Positions 51,581-60,251 of a DNA stretch of 64,000 nt are shown here, one piece after another. A model generated the notes under the pieces. That model had not been told where the DNA came from. It ran no database searches and worked only from the letters and a program-made list of their open reading frames with translations. The stretch covers positions 248,001 through 312,000 of the forward strand of contig NZ_JALGBH010000002.1 in the NCBI RefSeq assembly GCF_022809115.1, given 5' to 3'. The translations under genes and the position numbers were made by a program. Within the stretch, counting starts at the first letter, position 1. Each line of letters starts with the position of its first letter. Source of the DNA: Pedobacter montanisoli (GTDB taxonomy: Bacteria > Bacteroidota > Bacteroidia > Sphingobacteriales > Sphingobacteriaceae).

Positions 51581-52345
51581 ATGACATACGAAGTAATACA
51601 AGAAGATGGTTTTAAATACATTGAGACAGGTGAGGGCGATCCGCTGGTGTTACTTCATGGCTTGATGGGAGAGTTAAGCAATTGGGAATATACAATAAAC
51701 CACTTTAAGCAGAATTATAAGGTTATTGTGCCAATTCTGCCAATTTATGATTTACCTATACTTACGCTGGGCGTAAAAGCGCTTTCTAAATATTTACTTA
51801 AATTTTTGAAATTTAAAAAAATAAATCAAGCTGTTTTAGTAGGTAACTCTTTAGGCGGACACGTAGGATTGGTTTTTACAGTCAACCATCAGGAATACGT
51901 AAAAGCACTCGTATTAACCGGAAGTTCGGGTTTATATGAAAATGCCTTTGGAGGCTCTTTTCCAAGAAGAGAGAGCTATGATTATGTGCGTGAGAAAGTT
52001 GCTTTTACCTTTTATGATCCAGCTATTGCCACCAAAGAACTGGTAGATGAAGTTTTTGCTACCATTAACGATAGGGCAAAAGTAATCAGGATTTTAGCTA
52101 TGGCTAAATCGGCTATCAGGCATAATATGTCTAAAGAGCTCACAAAAATAACAATCCCTGTATCTTTGATCTGGGGTAAACAGGATAAAATCACACCGCC
52201 AGAGGTAGCCAATGAGTTTCATGAATGCCTGCCTAATTCTGAGCTTAACTGGATCGATAAATGTGGGCACGTTCCAATGATGGAGCATCCTGAAGAATTT
52301 AATGCTTATTTAGATAAGTTTTTAAAACGAGTATTATTGAAATAA
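51581..52345 (+). CDS. Alpha/beta hydrolase
   Basis: A 254-residue cytoplasmic hydrolase with the oxyanion strand VLLHGLMGELSNWEY, nucleophile elbow VGNSLGGHVGL (Ser in GNSLG), Asp in LIWGKQDKITPPEVA and the late His in WIDKCGHVPMMEHPEEF. This is a complete Ser-Asp-His triad. The substrate is unknown; the arrangement resembles epoxide-hydrolase or lactonase relatives. The CBS gene overlaps its stop by a base (TAATG). Confidence 0.92.
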   Translation: MTYEVIQEDGFKYIETGEGDPLVLLHGLMGELSNWEYTINHFKQNYKVIVPILPIYDLPILTLGVKALSKYLLKFLKFKKINQAVLVGNSLGGHVGLVFTVNHQEYVKALVLTGSSGLYENAFGGSFPRRESYDYVREKVAFTFYDPAIATKELVDEVFATINDRAKVIRILAMAKSAIRHNMSKELTKITIPVSLIWGKQDKITPPEVANEFHECLPNSELNWIDKCGHVPMMEHPEEFNAYLDKFLKRVLLK

Positions 52346-53007
52346 TGTTTGCTATAGAACTCATTTCGGATATTATACCCCCTCTAAAGACCTCTGATAC
52401 GGCTCAGAAAGCTTTAGAGAGAATGAGTGAGTTCAAAATTTTTCACCTTCCTATTGTAAACGAAGCCCAGTTTCTGGGTTTGGTATCTGAAGAAGAACTG
52501 ATAGAGGTAAGAGATCCGCAAACACCAATAGGGGCATTATCATTATCCCTTATTAATCCTTTTGTATTTGATAATTCGCATATATATGATGTTATAAAGT
52601 TGTTTCATCAATTGCAGTTATCGATAATGCCTGTTTTAAATCAAAAGAATAATTATCTGGGGCTTATATCGATCAATAACCTGATCAATTATACGGCCTC
52701 TATCTTTTCTGTGAATGAACCGGGAGGTATTATTGCTTTATCCATAAGCAACAGAAATAACTCATTGGCACACATGGCGCAGATTGTAGAATCAGATAAC
52801 GCACAAATCCTTTCATCCTATATCAGGTCTTTTCCAGACTCTACACGTTTAGAAGTTACATTAAAGATAAATAAAACAGATCTTTCGGCTATTATAGCCT
52901 CTTTTGAACGATATGATTACGAAATAAGAGCAGTATTTAACAATACCGCTTATGATGATGGTTCATGGGACAGATACCAGTCCTTTATGAACTATTTAAA
53001 TGTATAA
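52345..53007 (+). CDS. CBS-domain protein
   Basis: 220 residues with a pair of CBS modules: LKTSDTAQKALERMSEFKIF, LPIVNEAQFLGLVSEEELI, then IYDVIKLFHQLQLSIMPVLN and YLGLISINNLINY. A C-terminal about 80-residue ACT-like domain follows (PGGIIALSISNRNNSLAHMA). CBS pairs bind adenosine nucleotides and regulate partner proteins. Its coupling to a hydrolase and an NAD kinase gene suggests a nucleotide-sensing role, unproven. Confidence 0.9.
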   Translation: MFAIELISDIIPPLKTSDTAQKALERMSEFKIFHLPIVNEAQFLGLVSEEELIEVRDPQTPIGALSLSLINPFVFDNSHIYDVIKLFHQLQLSIMPVLNQKNNYLGLISINNLINYTASIFSVNEPGGIIALSISNRNNSLAHMAQIVESDNAQILSSYIRSFPDSTRLEVTLKINKTDLSAIIASFERYDYEIRAVFNNTAYDDGSWDRYQSFMNYLNV

Positions 53008-53011
53008 ACCT

Positions 53012-53893
53012 ATGAAAATAGCTATTTACGGTAGAGACTTTAATGATAATGTACTACCCTATGTACAGGAGATATTTGATAGCTTAGCTGAGTACAATAT
53101 AAAGATTACAGTTTTTCAAAAGTTTTTCAATTTCATACACCAAAAAGTACAACTACCTGCAGATACAGAAACTTTTCAGGAACACACCCAATTGTTAAAT
53201 AGTACAGATGTTCTTTTAAGTTTAGGAGGCGATGGTACTTTATTAGATACTTTAACGCTGATAAGAGATTCTAAAATTCCTGTAATAGGGATAAACTTTG
53301 GACGTTTAGGTTTTCTAGCGAGTATCAACAAAGCTGATATCAAAGCAGCCATCAGGGCACTTGTAAATGGAGAATATACTTTAGATAAACGTAGTATATT
53401 AAATCTCGAATCGCCTAATAACTTATTTGGAAAAGAGAATTTTGCTTTAAATGATATTACCATTCATCGCAGAGATGATTCTGCCATGATGATCATTCAT
53501 GCTTATATGAATGGAGAGTTTGTAAACTCTTACTGGGCAGATGGCTTAATCATAGCAACGCCAACAGGATCTACCGCTTATTCTTTAAGCTGCGGTGGCC
53601 CTATCATTTTACCCAGTGCGCAAAATTTTGTTATTACCCCCGTAGCTCCGCACAACTTAAATGTAAGACCTGTTGTTGTACCCGATGATGTACGCCTTAC
53701 TTTTCAGGTAGAAGCCAGAAGTACAAAATTTCTTTTAACCTGCGATTCAAGAACCGAAACGGTTGATCGCAAAATAGAAATAAACATTAGTAAAGCTAAT
53801 TTTTATATAAATTTAGTACGATTAAATAATGAAACCTTTTTAACTACGTTAAGGAATAAATTGCTTTGGGGTATAGATACGCGAAACTATTAG
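53012..53893 (+). CDS. nadK: NAD kinase
   Basis: 293 residues from ATG 53012, chosen because the earlier ATG at 53000 lies within the CBS gene. The diagnostic motif is SLGGDGTLLDT, with GINFGRLGFLA, DGLIIATPTGSTAYSLSCGG and PVAPHNLNVRPVVVP. It phosphorylates NAD to NADP with ATP and so supplies the cell's NADP pool. It is coupled with the CBS gene and is followed two bases later by porG. Confidence 0.96.
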   Translation: MKIAIYGRDFNDNVLPYVQEIFDSLAEYNIKITVFQKFFNFIHQKVQLPADTETFQEHTQLLNSTDVLLSLGGDGTLLDTLTLIRDSKIPVIGINFGRLGFLASINKADIKAAIRALVNGEYTLDKRSILNLESPNNLFGKENFALNDITIHRRDDSAMMIIHAYMNGEFVNSYWADGLIIATPTGSTAYSLSCGGPIILPSAQNFVITPVAPHNLNVRPVVVPDDVRLTFQVEARSTKFLLTCDSRTETVDRKIEINISKANFYINLVRLNNETFLTTLRNKLLWGIDTRNY

Positions 53894-53894
53894 C

Positions 53895-54698
53895 ATGCTT
53901 AAAAAGGCTTTAATTATTTTTCTCTTCTTATTAACCATTAAAACCGTAAGTTTTGCCCAAACTTTAGAGATTGGAGGCTTTGGTGGTGGCGCAGGTTATA
54001 TGGGAGACTTAAACCCTGATAACCCCTTAAAAATAAGTGGATTTGCAGCAGGTGGTTTTATCAAAAATAATTTTAACCCTTACTGGTCTCTGGGCTTGTA
54101 CGTTACTACCTCAAAAATAAAAGGGGATGATGCAACCTCAAAAAATCAACAATTCAGAGATCGTAACCTGAGTTTCTATACACCTTTAACAGAATTTGCC
54201 TTGATGGTTGATTTTAATTTTTTAGACTATATTCTTGAAGGAGGACGTCATAAAGTAACACCTTATTTATATGCTGGTGTAGGAATGGCACTGTTTAATC
54301 CAAAAACCAGGTATATGGATAAAACCTATGAATTGAGATATTACTTAACAGAAGGGCAGGACAAAATGTATGAGAATTACGCATTGGCCATTCCTTATGG
54401 AGTTGGCGTAAAATACAATATAGCAGGCAACTGGAGCACAACAGCAAGCCTCGGGTATAGAAATGCCTATACCGATTACCTGGATGATGTAAGTGGGTAT
54501 TACCCTGATCCTTCGCAGTTGAGTAAAGACAGCAATATATCGCACTTGCAAAAAGTTTTTTCAGACAGGTCTGGCGAAAATACAGGAATTTATATAGGAA
54601 AGCCCAATACACAACGTGGAGATTTTAGAAAAAGAGATACTTATCTATTTGTTGGTATTGGCATAACTTATACCTTTGTGAGCCAAAAGTGCTTCTAA
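53895..54698 (+). CDS. porG: DUF6089 / PorG-like T9SS outer-membrane protein
   Basis: 267 residues with a signal peptide (ALIIFLFLLTIKTVSFA). The barrel starts LEIGGFGGGAGYMGDLNPDN, followed by KNNFNPYWSLGLYVTTSKIK and VTPYLYAGVGMALFNPKTRY, and ends DTYLFVGIGITYTFVSQKCF. The nearest annotated group I recall is DUF6089, whose Porphyromonas member is PorG of the type IX system. The following uppS-bamA-ompH order is the same as around PorG there. It should interact with the T9SS translocon; that is based on synteny. Confidence 0.82.
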   Translation: MLKKALIIFLFLLTIKTVSFAQTLEIGGFGGGAGYMGDLNPDNPLKISGFAAGGFIKNNFNPYWSLGLYVTTSKIKGDDATSKNQQFRDRNLSFYTPLTEFALMVDFNFLDYILEGGRHKVTPYLYAGVGMALFNPKTRYMDKTYELRYYLTEGQDKMYENYALAIPYGVGVKYNIAGNWSTTASLGYRNAYTDYLDDVSGYYPDPSQLSKDSNISHLQKVFSDRSGENTGIYIGKPNTQRGDFRKRDTYLFVGIGITYTFVSQKCF

Positions 54699-54721
54699 GT
54701 TAATAGGATCGCTAAATATAC

Positions 54722-55462
54722 ATGAGCTTTAAAGAACAAATTGATTTAACCAAATTACCACAGCACATTGCCATTATAATGGATGGAAATGGGCGATGGG
54801 CAAAAAATAAAGGAAAATTTAGAGTATTTGGACACGAGAGTGGTGTTTTATCCGTAAAAGATATTGTAGAAGGATGTATAGAAGTGGGCGTTAAATATCT
54901 TACCGTGTATGCATTTTCTACAGAAAACTGGAACAGACCAATTGAAGAAGTAAATGCATTAATGGAATTACTCATTTCAACTATCAACCAGGAAGCAGAA
55001 ACTCTGAACAAAAATAATATCAGGCTTAATGCCATAGGTGATATCAATTCTTTACCGCAAAAGTGTATCGATGATTTGCATGATGCCATGCAAAAAACCA
55101 AGAATAATGATAAATGTACACTTACATTGGCATTGAGTTATAGCGCTAAATGGGAGCTTGTTGAAGCCGCAAAAAAAATAGCAGCAAAAGTTAAAACCGG
55201 CGAATTAGCCCTGAATGACATTAATGAACAGGAGTTTGCCGCACAATTAACCACACATAACATTCCAGATCCGGAATTAATGATCAGAACGAGTGGCGAA
55301 CACAGAATAAGTAATTTTCTGTTATGGCAGTTAGCTTATACAGAACTTTATTTTACTGAAACGCTTTGGCCTGATTTCAGACGCGAACATCTTTTTGAAG
55401 CTATTGTAGATTATCAAAAAAGAGAACGCAGATTTGGCAAAATTAGTGAGCAATTAAACTAA
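54722..55462 (+). CDS. uppS: Isoprenyl transferase (undecaprenyl diphosphate synthase)
   Basis: A 246-residue cis-prenyltransferase with HIAIIMDGNGRWAKNKGKFR and the catalytic Asp, LTVYAFSTENWNRP, and RTSGEHRISNFLLWQLAYTE. It lengthens farnesyl diphosphate with cis-isoprene units to the C55 lipid that carries peptidoglycan precursors. Placement between porG and bamA, in the envelope operon, fits a shared need for new envelope. Confidence 0.96.
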   Translation: MSFKEQIDLTKLPQHIAIIMDGNGRWAKNKGKFRVFGHESGVLSVKDIVEGCIEVGVKYLTVYAFSTENWNRPIEEVNALMELLISTINQEAETLNKNNIRLNAIGDINSLPQKCIDDLHDAMQKTKNNDKCTLTLALSYSAKWELVEAAKKIAAKVKTGELALNDINEQEFAAQLTTHNIPDPELMIRTSGEHRISNFLLWQLAYTELYFTETLWPDFRREHLFEAIVDYQKRERRFGKISEQLN

Positions 55463-55525
55463 TTTTTCTTTTAACACTTTTTAACATGACTTTAAATTAA
55501 CTTAGCCACCTATTACAAATTATAA

Positions 55526-58063
55526 ATGAGAATCTTTTATCAATTCATTTTTCTGGTGTTTTTTGGTTTGCCTGCAATGGCGCAAATCAGAAATATGCAA
55601 ACCATGCCTTCTTTAAAGGTGCAAGGCTCTGATTTAGATTATTTTAATCCGAGAGAATATATAATAGGCGGAACAACTTTAACCGGAACTAAATATCTGG
55701 ATAAAGACGTGATCATTACATTATCCAAACTTATTAAAGGAGAAAGTGTAATGCTGCCAGGTGAAGCTACTGCCAATGCTATTAAAAACCTGTGGGTACA
55801 GGGCTTGTTTGATGATATTGAGGTAAACGTAGACAAAGTAAACGGCGATACCGTATATTTTAACATAGCTGTTGTTGAAAAACCCAGGTTAAGTGGTTTT
55901 GAGTTTGTGGGTTTAACCAAATCTCAAAAGAATGATATCTCAGAAAAATTAGCAGATAAAGCAGGTAAAAGTATCATAAACGATAACCTTTTTAATACTA
56001 CAAAATCTGTTATAACCAAATACATGTATGAAAAAGGGTTTTTCTATACATCAGTAGATTATAAACAAAAACCTGATCCAAATCAGGAGAACAGCGTTAT
56101 ACTTGTAGTTGATGTAAACAAAGGACGTAGAGTTAAAGTACAGAAGATAGAATTTACCGGTAATAAAGAATTTTCGTCAAGAAAACTGAGGTCATATCTT
56201 AAAAAGACCAAACAGCGTGCATTTTATAAGATTTTTGGTAGTGGTAAATTCAATAAAGAAAAATACGAAGAAGATAAGCTGAAACTTATCTCAAAAATGC
56301 ATGAAAAAGGATACCGTGACGCTACCATCATCAAAGACAGTCTTTACAAATACGATGATAAGACTGTTGGTATCAAAATAGATCTATACGAAGGGCCTAA
56401 ATATTATTTCGGAAATATCAACTGGATAGGTAATGCAAAGTATCCTACCAGCGTATTAGAGAAAATTTTTGGAATAGAAAAAGGAGAGATATTTAGCGAA
56501 GAAAAATTAGAAAAGAAACTTCGTGGAAGTGCAAATGGCGATGACGTATCAAGTCTTTATCTGAATGATGGTTACTTGACCTTTAATGTAGATCCGGTGC
56601 AAACCAAAATCAGAAAAGATACGGTTGATATAGAAATGCGTATCTATGAAGGTCCGCAATATACCAACAATAGAATCTCTGTACAGGGTAATACCATTAC
56701 TAACGATAGAGTAGTAATCAGAGAGATCCGTACCAAACCGGGCGAGAAATTCTCTAAAGACCTTTTAATTAGAAGTGTTCGTGAAATTGGCCAGTTAGGT
56801 AACTTTGATGAGGCTAAAACCAATCCGGTTCCAAAACCAAACCCTGCAGATGGTACAGTAGATATTGTTTACCATGTTGAGGAAAAACCATCAGACCAGA
56901 TAGAATTATCAGGAGGCTTTGGCGGTGGCCGTGTAATTGGTACCTTGGGCTTAACTTTCAACAATTTTTCATTAAGAAATTTGTTTAAAGGCGAAGCTTA
57001 CAGACCACTTCCTAAAGGAGACGGGCAACGTTTAAGTTTACGCGGACAAACCAACGGAAAATATTACCAGTCATACAGTTTCTCATTCTCTGAACCTTGG
57101 TTTGGAGGTAAGAAGCCAGTTAGCTTTGGTTTAAGTGGATTTACATCATTGCAGTCAAATGGTTTATCATCATCTAATGCAAGTTTCTATAAAATACGCT
57201 TAAACGGAGTTTCGGTAAGTTTAGGGAGAAAATTAAAATGGCCTGATAACTGGTTTGCCTTAGTGCATTCAATTAACCTGAACCAATATATATTACAGAA
57301 TTATCCGGGATATTTATTTAGTACAGGTACATCATACAACCTGAACTTTACTCAGGAGATCAGCCGTGATTCAAGAAATCATAATATTTTCCCTACCGGA
57401 GGTTCTTATATTAAATTTACAGTACAGGCAACTCCACCATATTCATTGCTGAATAACGTTAACTATGCAATAGCATCCGATAAACAACGTTATAAGTTTA
57501 CTGAATACCACAAATGGAAATTTGAAGCACAATGGTTTGAAACCCTGGTTGGTAAACTGGTGTTTAAAGGACAGGCTCAGTTTGGTTTCTTAGGTTCATA
57601 TAATAGTGCGGTAGGTCAGTCGGCTTTTGAACGCTTTAAATTAGGTGGTGATGGTATGCAAGGTTTTGACTTTTTACAGGGATCAGAAATTATAGCAATG
57701 CGTGGTTATTCAAATAACTCTGTTATTCCGGTTGGAGCAGATCCTAACATTGCGCAAAGTTCAGGAAGTCCTATCTTTACTAAATATGTAATGGAGTTAA
57801 GACATCCGGTTATCAATTCGCAACAGGCAACAGCATTTTTAACAGCGTTTGCAGAGGCCGGAAATACGTGGAACAGATTTAGTGATTTCAATCCGTTTAA
57901 TGTTAGACGTTCTGTAGGTGTTGGAGCTAAAATATTTTTGCCGATATTTGGATTGTTAGGTATTGATTATGGATACGGTTTTGATAAAATACCAGGTTTG
58001 CCAGATGCTAATAAAGGACAATTCCACTTTAGTATAGCGCAACAGCTGGGAGGTTTTAACTAA
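55526..58063 (+). CDS. bamA: Outer-membrane protein assembly factor BamA
   Basis: 845 residues. A signal peptide (IFYQFIFLVFFGLPAMA) is followed by about five POTRA domains to residue 440 (e.g. VQKIEFTGNKEFSSRKLRSY, GNINWIGNAKYPTSVLEKIF) and the Omp85 barrel. Typical barrel features are LSGGFGGGRVIGTLGLTFNN, RGYSNN, and a C-terminal GQFHFSIAQQLGGF-like strand. It inserts barrel proteins into the outer membrane, including the T9SS and TonB-type barrels of this window. Two periplasmic chaperone genes follow. Confidence 0.96.
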   Translation: MRIFYQFIFLVFFGLPAMAQIRNMQTMPSLKVQGSDLDYFNPREYIIGGTTLTGTKYLDKDVIITLSKLIKGESVMLPGEATANAIKNLWVQGLFDDIEVNVDKVNGDTVYFNIAVVEKPRLSGFEFVGLTKSQKNDISEKLADKAGKSIINDNLFNTTKSVITKYMYEKGFFYTSVDYKQKPDPNQENSVILVVDVNKGRRVKVQKIEFTGNKEFSSRKLRSYLKKTKQRAFYKIFGSGKFNKEKYEEDKLKLISKMHEKGYRDATIIKDSLYKYDDKTVGIKIDLYEGPKYYFGNINWIGNAKYPTSVLEKIFGIEKGEIFSEEKLEKKLRGSANGDDVSSLYLNDGYLTFNVDPVQTKIRKDTVDIEMRIYEGPQYTNNRISVQGNTITNDRVVIREIRTKPGEKFSKDLLIRSVREIGQLGNFDEAKTNPVPKPNPADGTVDIVYHVEEKPSDQIELSGGFGGGRVIGTLGLTFNNFSLRNLFKGEAYRPLPKGDGQRLSLRGQTNGKYYQSYSFSFSEPWFGGKKPVSFGLSGFTSLQSNGLSSSNASFYKIRLNGVSVSLGRKLKWPDNWFALVHSINLNQYILQNYPGYLFSTGTSYNLNFTQEISRDSRNHNIFPTGGSYIKFTVQATPPYSLLNNVNYAIASDKQRYKFTEYHKWKFEAQWFETLVGKLVFKGQAQFGFLGSYNSAVGQSAFERFKLGGDGMQGFDFLQGSEIIAMRGYSNNSVIPVGADPNIAQSSGSPIFTKYVMELRHPVINSQQATAFLTAFAEAGNTWNRFSDFNPFNVRRSVGVGAKIFLPIFGLLGIDYGYGFDKIPGLPDANKGQFHFSIAQQLGGFN

Positions 58064-58079
58064 ACAAAAAATAACGCAC

Positions 58080-58610
58080 ATGAAAAAAATTGTTTTAGCC
58101 TGTTTATTTCTGTTAGGTGGTTTAACTGTATCGGCACAAAAGTTTGCCTATGTAGATACAGAATATATTTTAAAACATCTGCCAGATTATAAATCTTCAC
58201 AAACACAACTGGAAGGATTATCGCAGCAATACCAGAAAGACGTAGATCAGTTGTTTGCAGAGGTAGATAAAATGTACCGTGCATATCAGGCAGATCAGGT
58301 ATTATTAACAGACGATATGCGCAAAAGACGTGAGAATGAGATTATAGAGAAAGAGAAAAAAGCAAAAGAAGTTCAAAGACAAAAATTTGGTCCGGAAGGA
58401 GATCTGTTTCAAATGCGTACCAAGCTTTTAAAACCTATTCAGGAAAAAGTGGCGAAAGCTGTAGGAGAGGTTGCTAAAATCAAATACCTTGATTTTGTTT
58501 TTGATAAAAGCAGCGAATCTACCATGATGATTTATGCAAGTGCATCATTTGATATCAGTAATGATGTGATTGTTAAATTAGGCTTTAAGCCAGGAACTGT
58601 AGTAAAATAG
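58080..58610 (+). CDS. OmpH/Skp-family periplasmic chaperone, copy 1
   Basis: 176 residues with signal peptide KKIVLACLFLLGGLTVSA. The mature part starts KFAYVDTEYILKHLPDYKSS and is a long coiled coil, with REN...KEKKAKEVQRQKFGPEG, then FVFDKSSESTMMIYAS at the end. Skp/OmpH trimers hold unfolded barrels for BamA, whose gene is just upstream. The fold is clear; client specificity is not. It is followed by a second copy. Confidence 0.93.
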   Translation: MKKIVLACLFLLGGLTVSAQKFAYVDTEYILKHLPDYKSSQTQLEGLSQQYQKDVDQLFAEVDKMYRAYQADQVLLTDDMRKRRENEIIEKEKKAKEVQRQKFGPEGDLFQMRTKLLKPIQEKVAKAVGEVAKIKYLDFVFDKSSESTMMIYASASFDISNDVIVKLGFKPGTVVK

Positions 58611-58646
58611 TATTTTTAGAAAATTAAATTAGGAAAATAAGAAAAA

Positions 58647-59255
58647 ATGAGAAAGTTAATTAACGTAATTTGCGTAACGGCGGGTTTGATGCTTAGCGTA
58701 AGTGTGGCAAATGCACAACAAAAATTAGGGCACATCAATTCTGAAGCAATTTTAAGTGTTTGGGGAGATTGGACAAAAGCGGCTACAGAAATTAATAACC
58801 TTTCTAATACTAAGCAGCAAGAGATCGATAAAATGATGGGCGAGTACCAGACTAAGCTTAAAGCTGCTCAGGATAAAGAAGATTCAAGAAGTGTTTCTAA
58901 CCAGGCGCAAGTTAACCAGGAATTAGAGAAAATGGGTAAAGAGCTTAATGATTTGCAAAACAGAATTCAGGCTGCAAGAGAAAAAGCTCAAAAAGACATT
59001 GAAACTAAACAACAGGAGTTGTTTTCACCTTTGCATACCAAAATAGGAAACATCATTAAAACTGTAGCGAAAGAAAAAGGTTTCGCTTATGTATTTGATA
59101 TTGCTGCTTCTCAAGGTTTCAACAATATTATTTATTCTGATGGAGGAGAAGATCTTACTGCAGAAATTAAATCAAAATTAGGTATTTCTGCAACAGCTAC
59201 AACAGCACCAGCTGCCACTAAACCAGCTGCAGGAACTACAAAACCTAAAAATTAG
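58647..59255 (+). CDS. OmpH/Skp-family periplasmic chaperone, copy 2
   Basis: 202 residues. Signal peptide, then KLGHINSEAILSVWGDW and a long helical coiled coil (QQEIDKMMGEYQTKLKAAQD). A C-terminal tail rich in Ala, Thr, Pro and Lys (ATTAPAATKPAAGTTKPKN) is absent from the first copy. The two copies are distantly related. A hairpin with a T run ends the unit 26 bases after the stop. Confidence 0.92.
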   Translation: MRKLINVICVTAGLMLSVSVANAQQKLGHINSEAILSVWGDWTKAATEINNLSNTKQQEIDKMMGEYQTKLKAAQDKEDSRSVSNQAQVNQELEKMGKELNDLQNRIQAAREKAQKDIETKQQELFSPLHTKIGNIIKTVAKEKGFAYVFDIAASQGFNNIIYSDGGEDLTAEIKSKLGISATATTAPAATKPAAGTTKPKN

Positions 59256-59280
59256 TAACAGATTTTATTAAATTTGAAAA

Positions 59281-59313
59281 CGGAATTGAAGATAGCTTCA
59301 ATTCCGTTTTTTT
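59281..59313 (+). terminator. Terminator directly preceding murI
   Basis: CGGAATTGAAG and CTTCAATTCCG form an 11-bp stem around ATAG, followed by seven T. The next base, 59314, is the A of the murI ATG, leaving no room for a ribosome binding site. Confidence 0.9.
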
Positions 59314-60138
59314 ATGGAAAGAAAATTTTCAATAGGTGTTTTTGATTCAGGTTACGGTGGATTAACTGTTCTTAAATCTATTATAGAAACCCTGCCAGAC
59401 TACAATTACATTTATTTAGGTGATAATGCCCGTTCTCCTTATGGAGACCATAGCTTTGAAACCGTTTATCATTATACGCTGCAAAGTGTAGAATGGTTAT
59501 TTAATAAAGGCTGTAAACTGGTTATACTAGCTTGTAATACAGCCTCAGCAAAAGCACTTAGAAATATACAGCAACTGGTTCTGCCTGAAAAATATCCCGG
59601 ACACAGAGTTTTAGGGGTAATTAGACCCACTGCCGAAATTATAGGAGATTTTACCCAAACCCAAAAAGTAGGTGTATTAGGCACAAGAGGAACAGTTCGT
59701 TCAAACTCTTATCCTATAGAAATCAGTCATTTTTTTCCTGATGTTGAGGTATTTCAACAAAGCTGCCCTTTGTGGGTACCTTTGGTAGAAAACAATGAGC
59801 ATCTGAATGAAGGAGCAGATTATTTTGTGAAAAAATATTTAGATGAATTATTTGTTCAATCTAAAGATATAGATACGTTGTTGTTAGCCTGTACACATTA
59901 TCCCTTAATGATTTCTAAAATAGCCGAATATATTCCTGAACAAGTTAAAATAGTGGCACAAGCAGATATTGTAGCCCAAAGCCTTCTTAATTATCTATAT
60001 AGACATCCTGAAATAGAAAATGAATTGCTCCAAAACCAGAAGCGTGTATTCTATACATCAGGAGATACAGAAAATTTTGATCAGCATGCAGCCATTTTCT
60101 TAGAACAGGCTATAACATCCTTAAAAATGGAGTGGTAA
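59314..60138 (+). CDS. murI: Glutamate racemase
   Basis: 274 residues. It starts SIGVFDSGYGGLTVLKS, with the catalytic cysteines at Cys74 in LACNTASAKAL and Cys193 in LACTHYPLMI. It interconverts L- and D-glutamate for peptidoglycan. The ATG is fixed by the family start and by a terminator stem and T run that end one base before it. Translation therefore begins from a leaderless or nearly leaderless message, or from readthrough. Confidence 0.94.
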   Translation: MERKFSIGVFDSGYGGLTVLKSIIETLPDYNYIYLGDNARSPYGDHSFETVYHYTLQSVEWLFNKGCKLVILACNTASAKALRNIQQLVLPEKYPGHRVLGVIRPTAEIIGDFTQTQKVGVLGTRGTVRSNSYPIEISHFFPDVEVFQQSCPLWVPLVENNEHLNEGADYFVKKYLDELFVQSKDIDTLLLACTHYPLMISKIAEYIPEQVKIVAQADIVAQSLLNYLYRHPEIENELLQNQKRVFYTSGDTENFDQHAAIFLEQAITSLKMEW

Positions 60139-60226
60139 ACAATTAAGATCCAGAAATATAACATAAAAATGATGATGCAACTGAATTTTTATCACCCTTG
60201 TTTTTAGTTTTTAATTTTTAAAAGGG

Positions 60227-60234
60227 TAAATTTG
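60227..60234 (+). promoter_or_regulatory. Likely -7 box for the PurF-type gene
   Basis: TAAATTTG matches TAnnTTTG 17 bases before the ATG. The -33 region has only T-rich sequence, so support is moderate. Confidence 0.4.
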
Positions 60235-60251
60235 CGCTTCAATACAAATCA

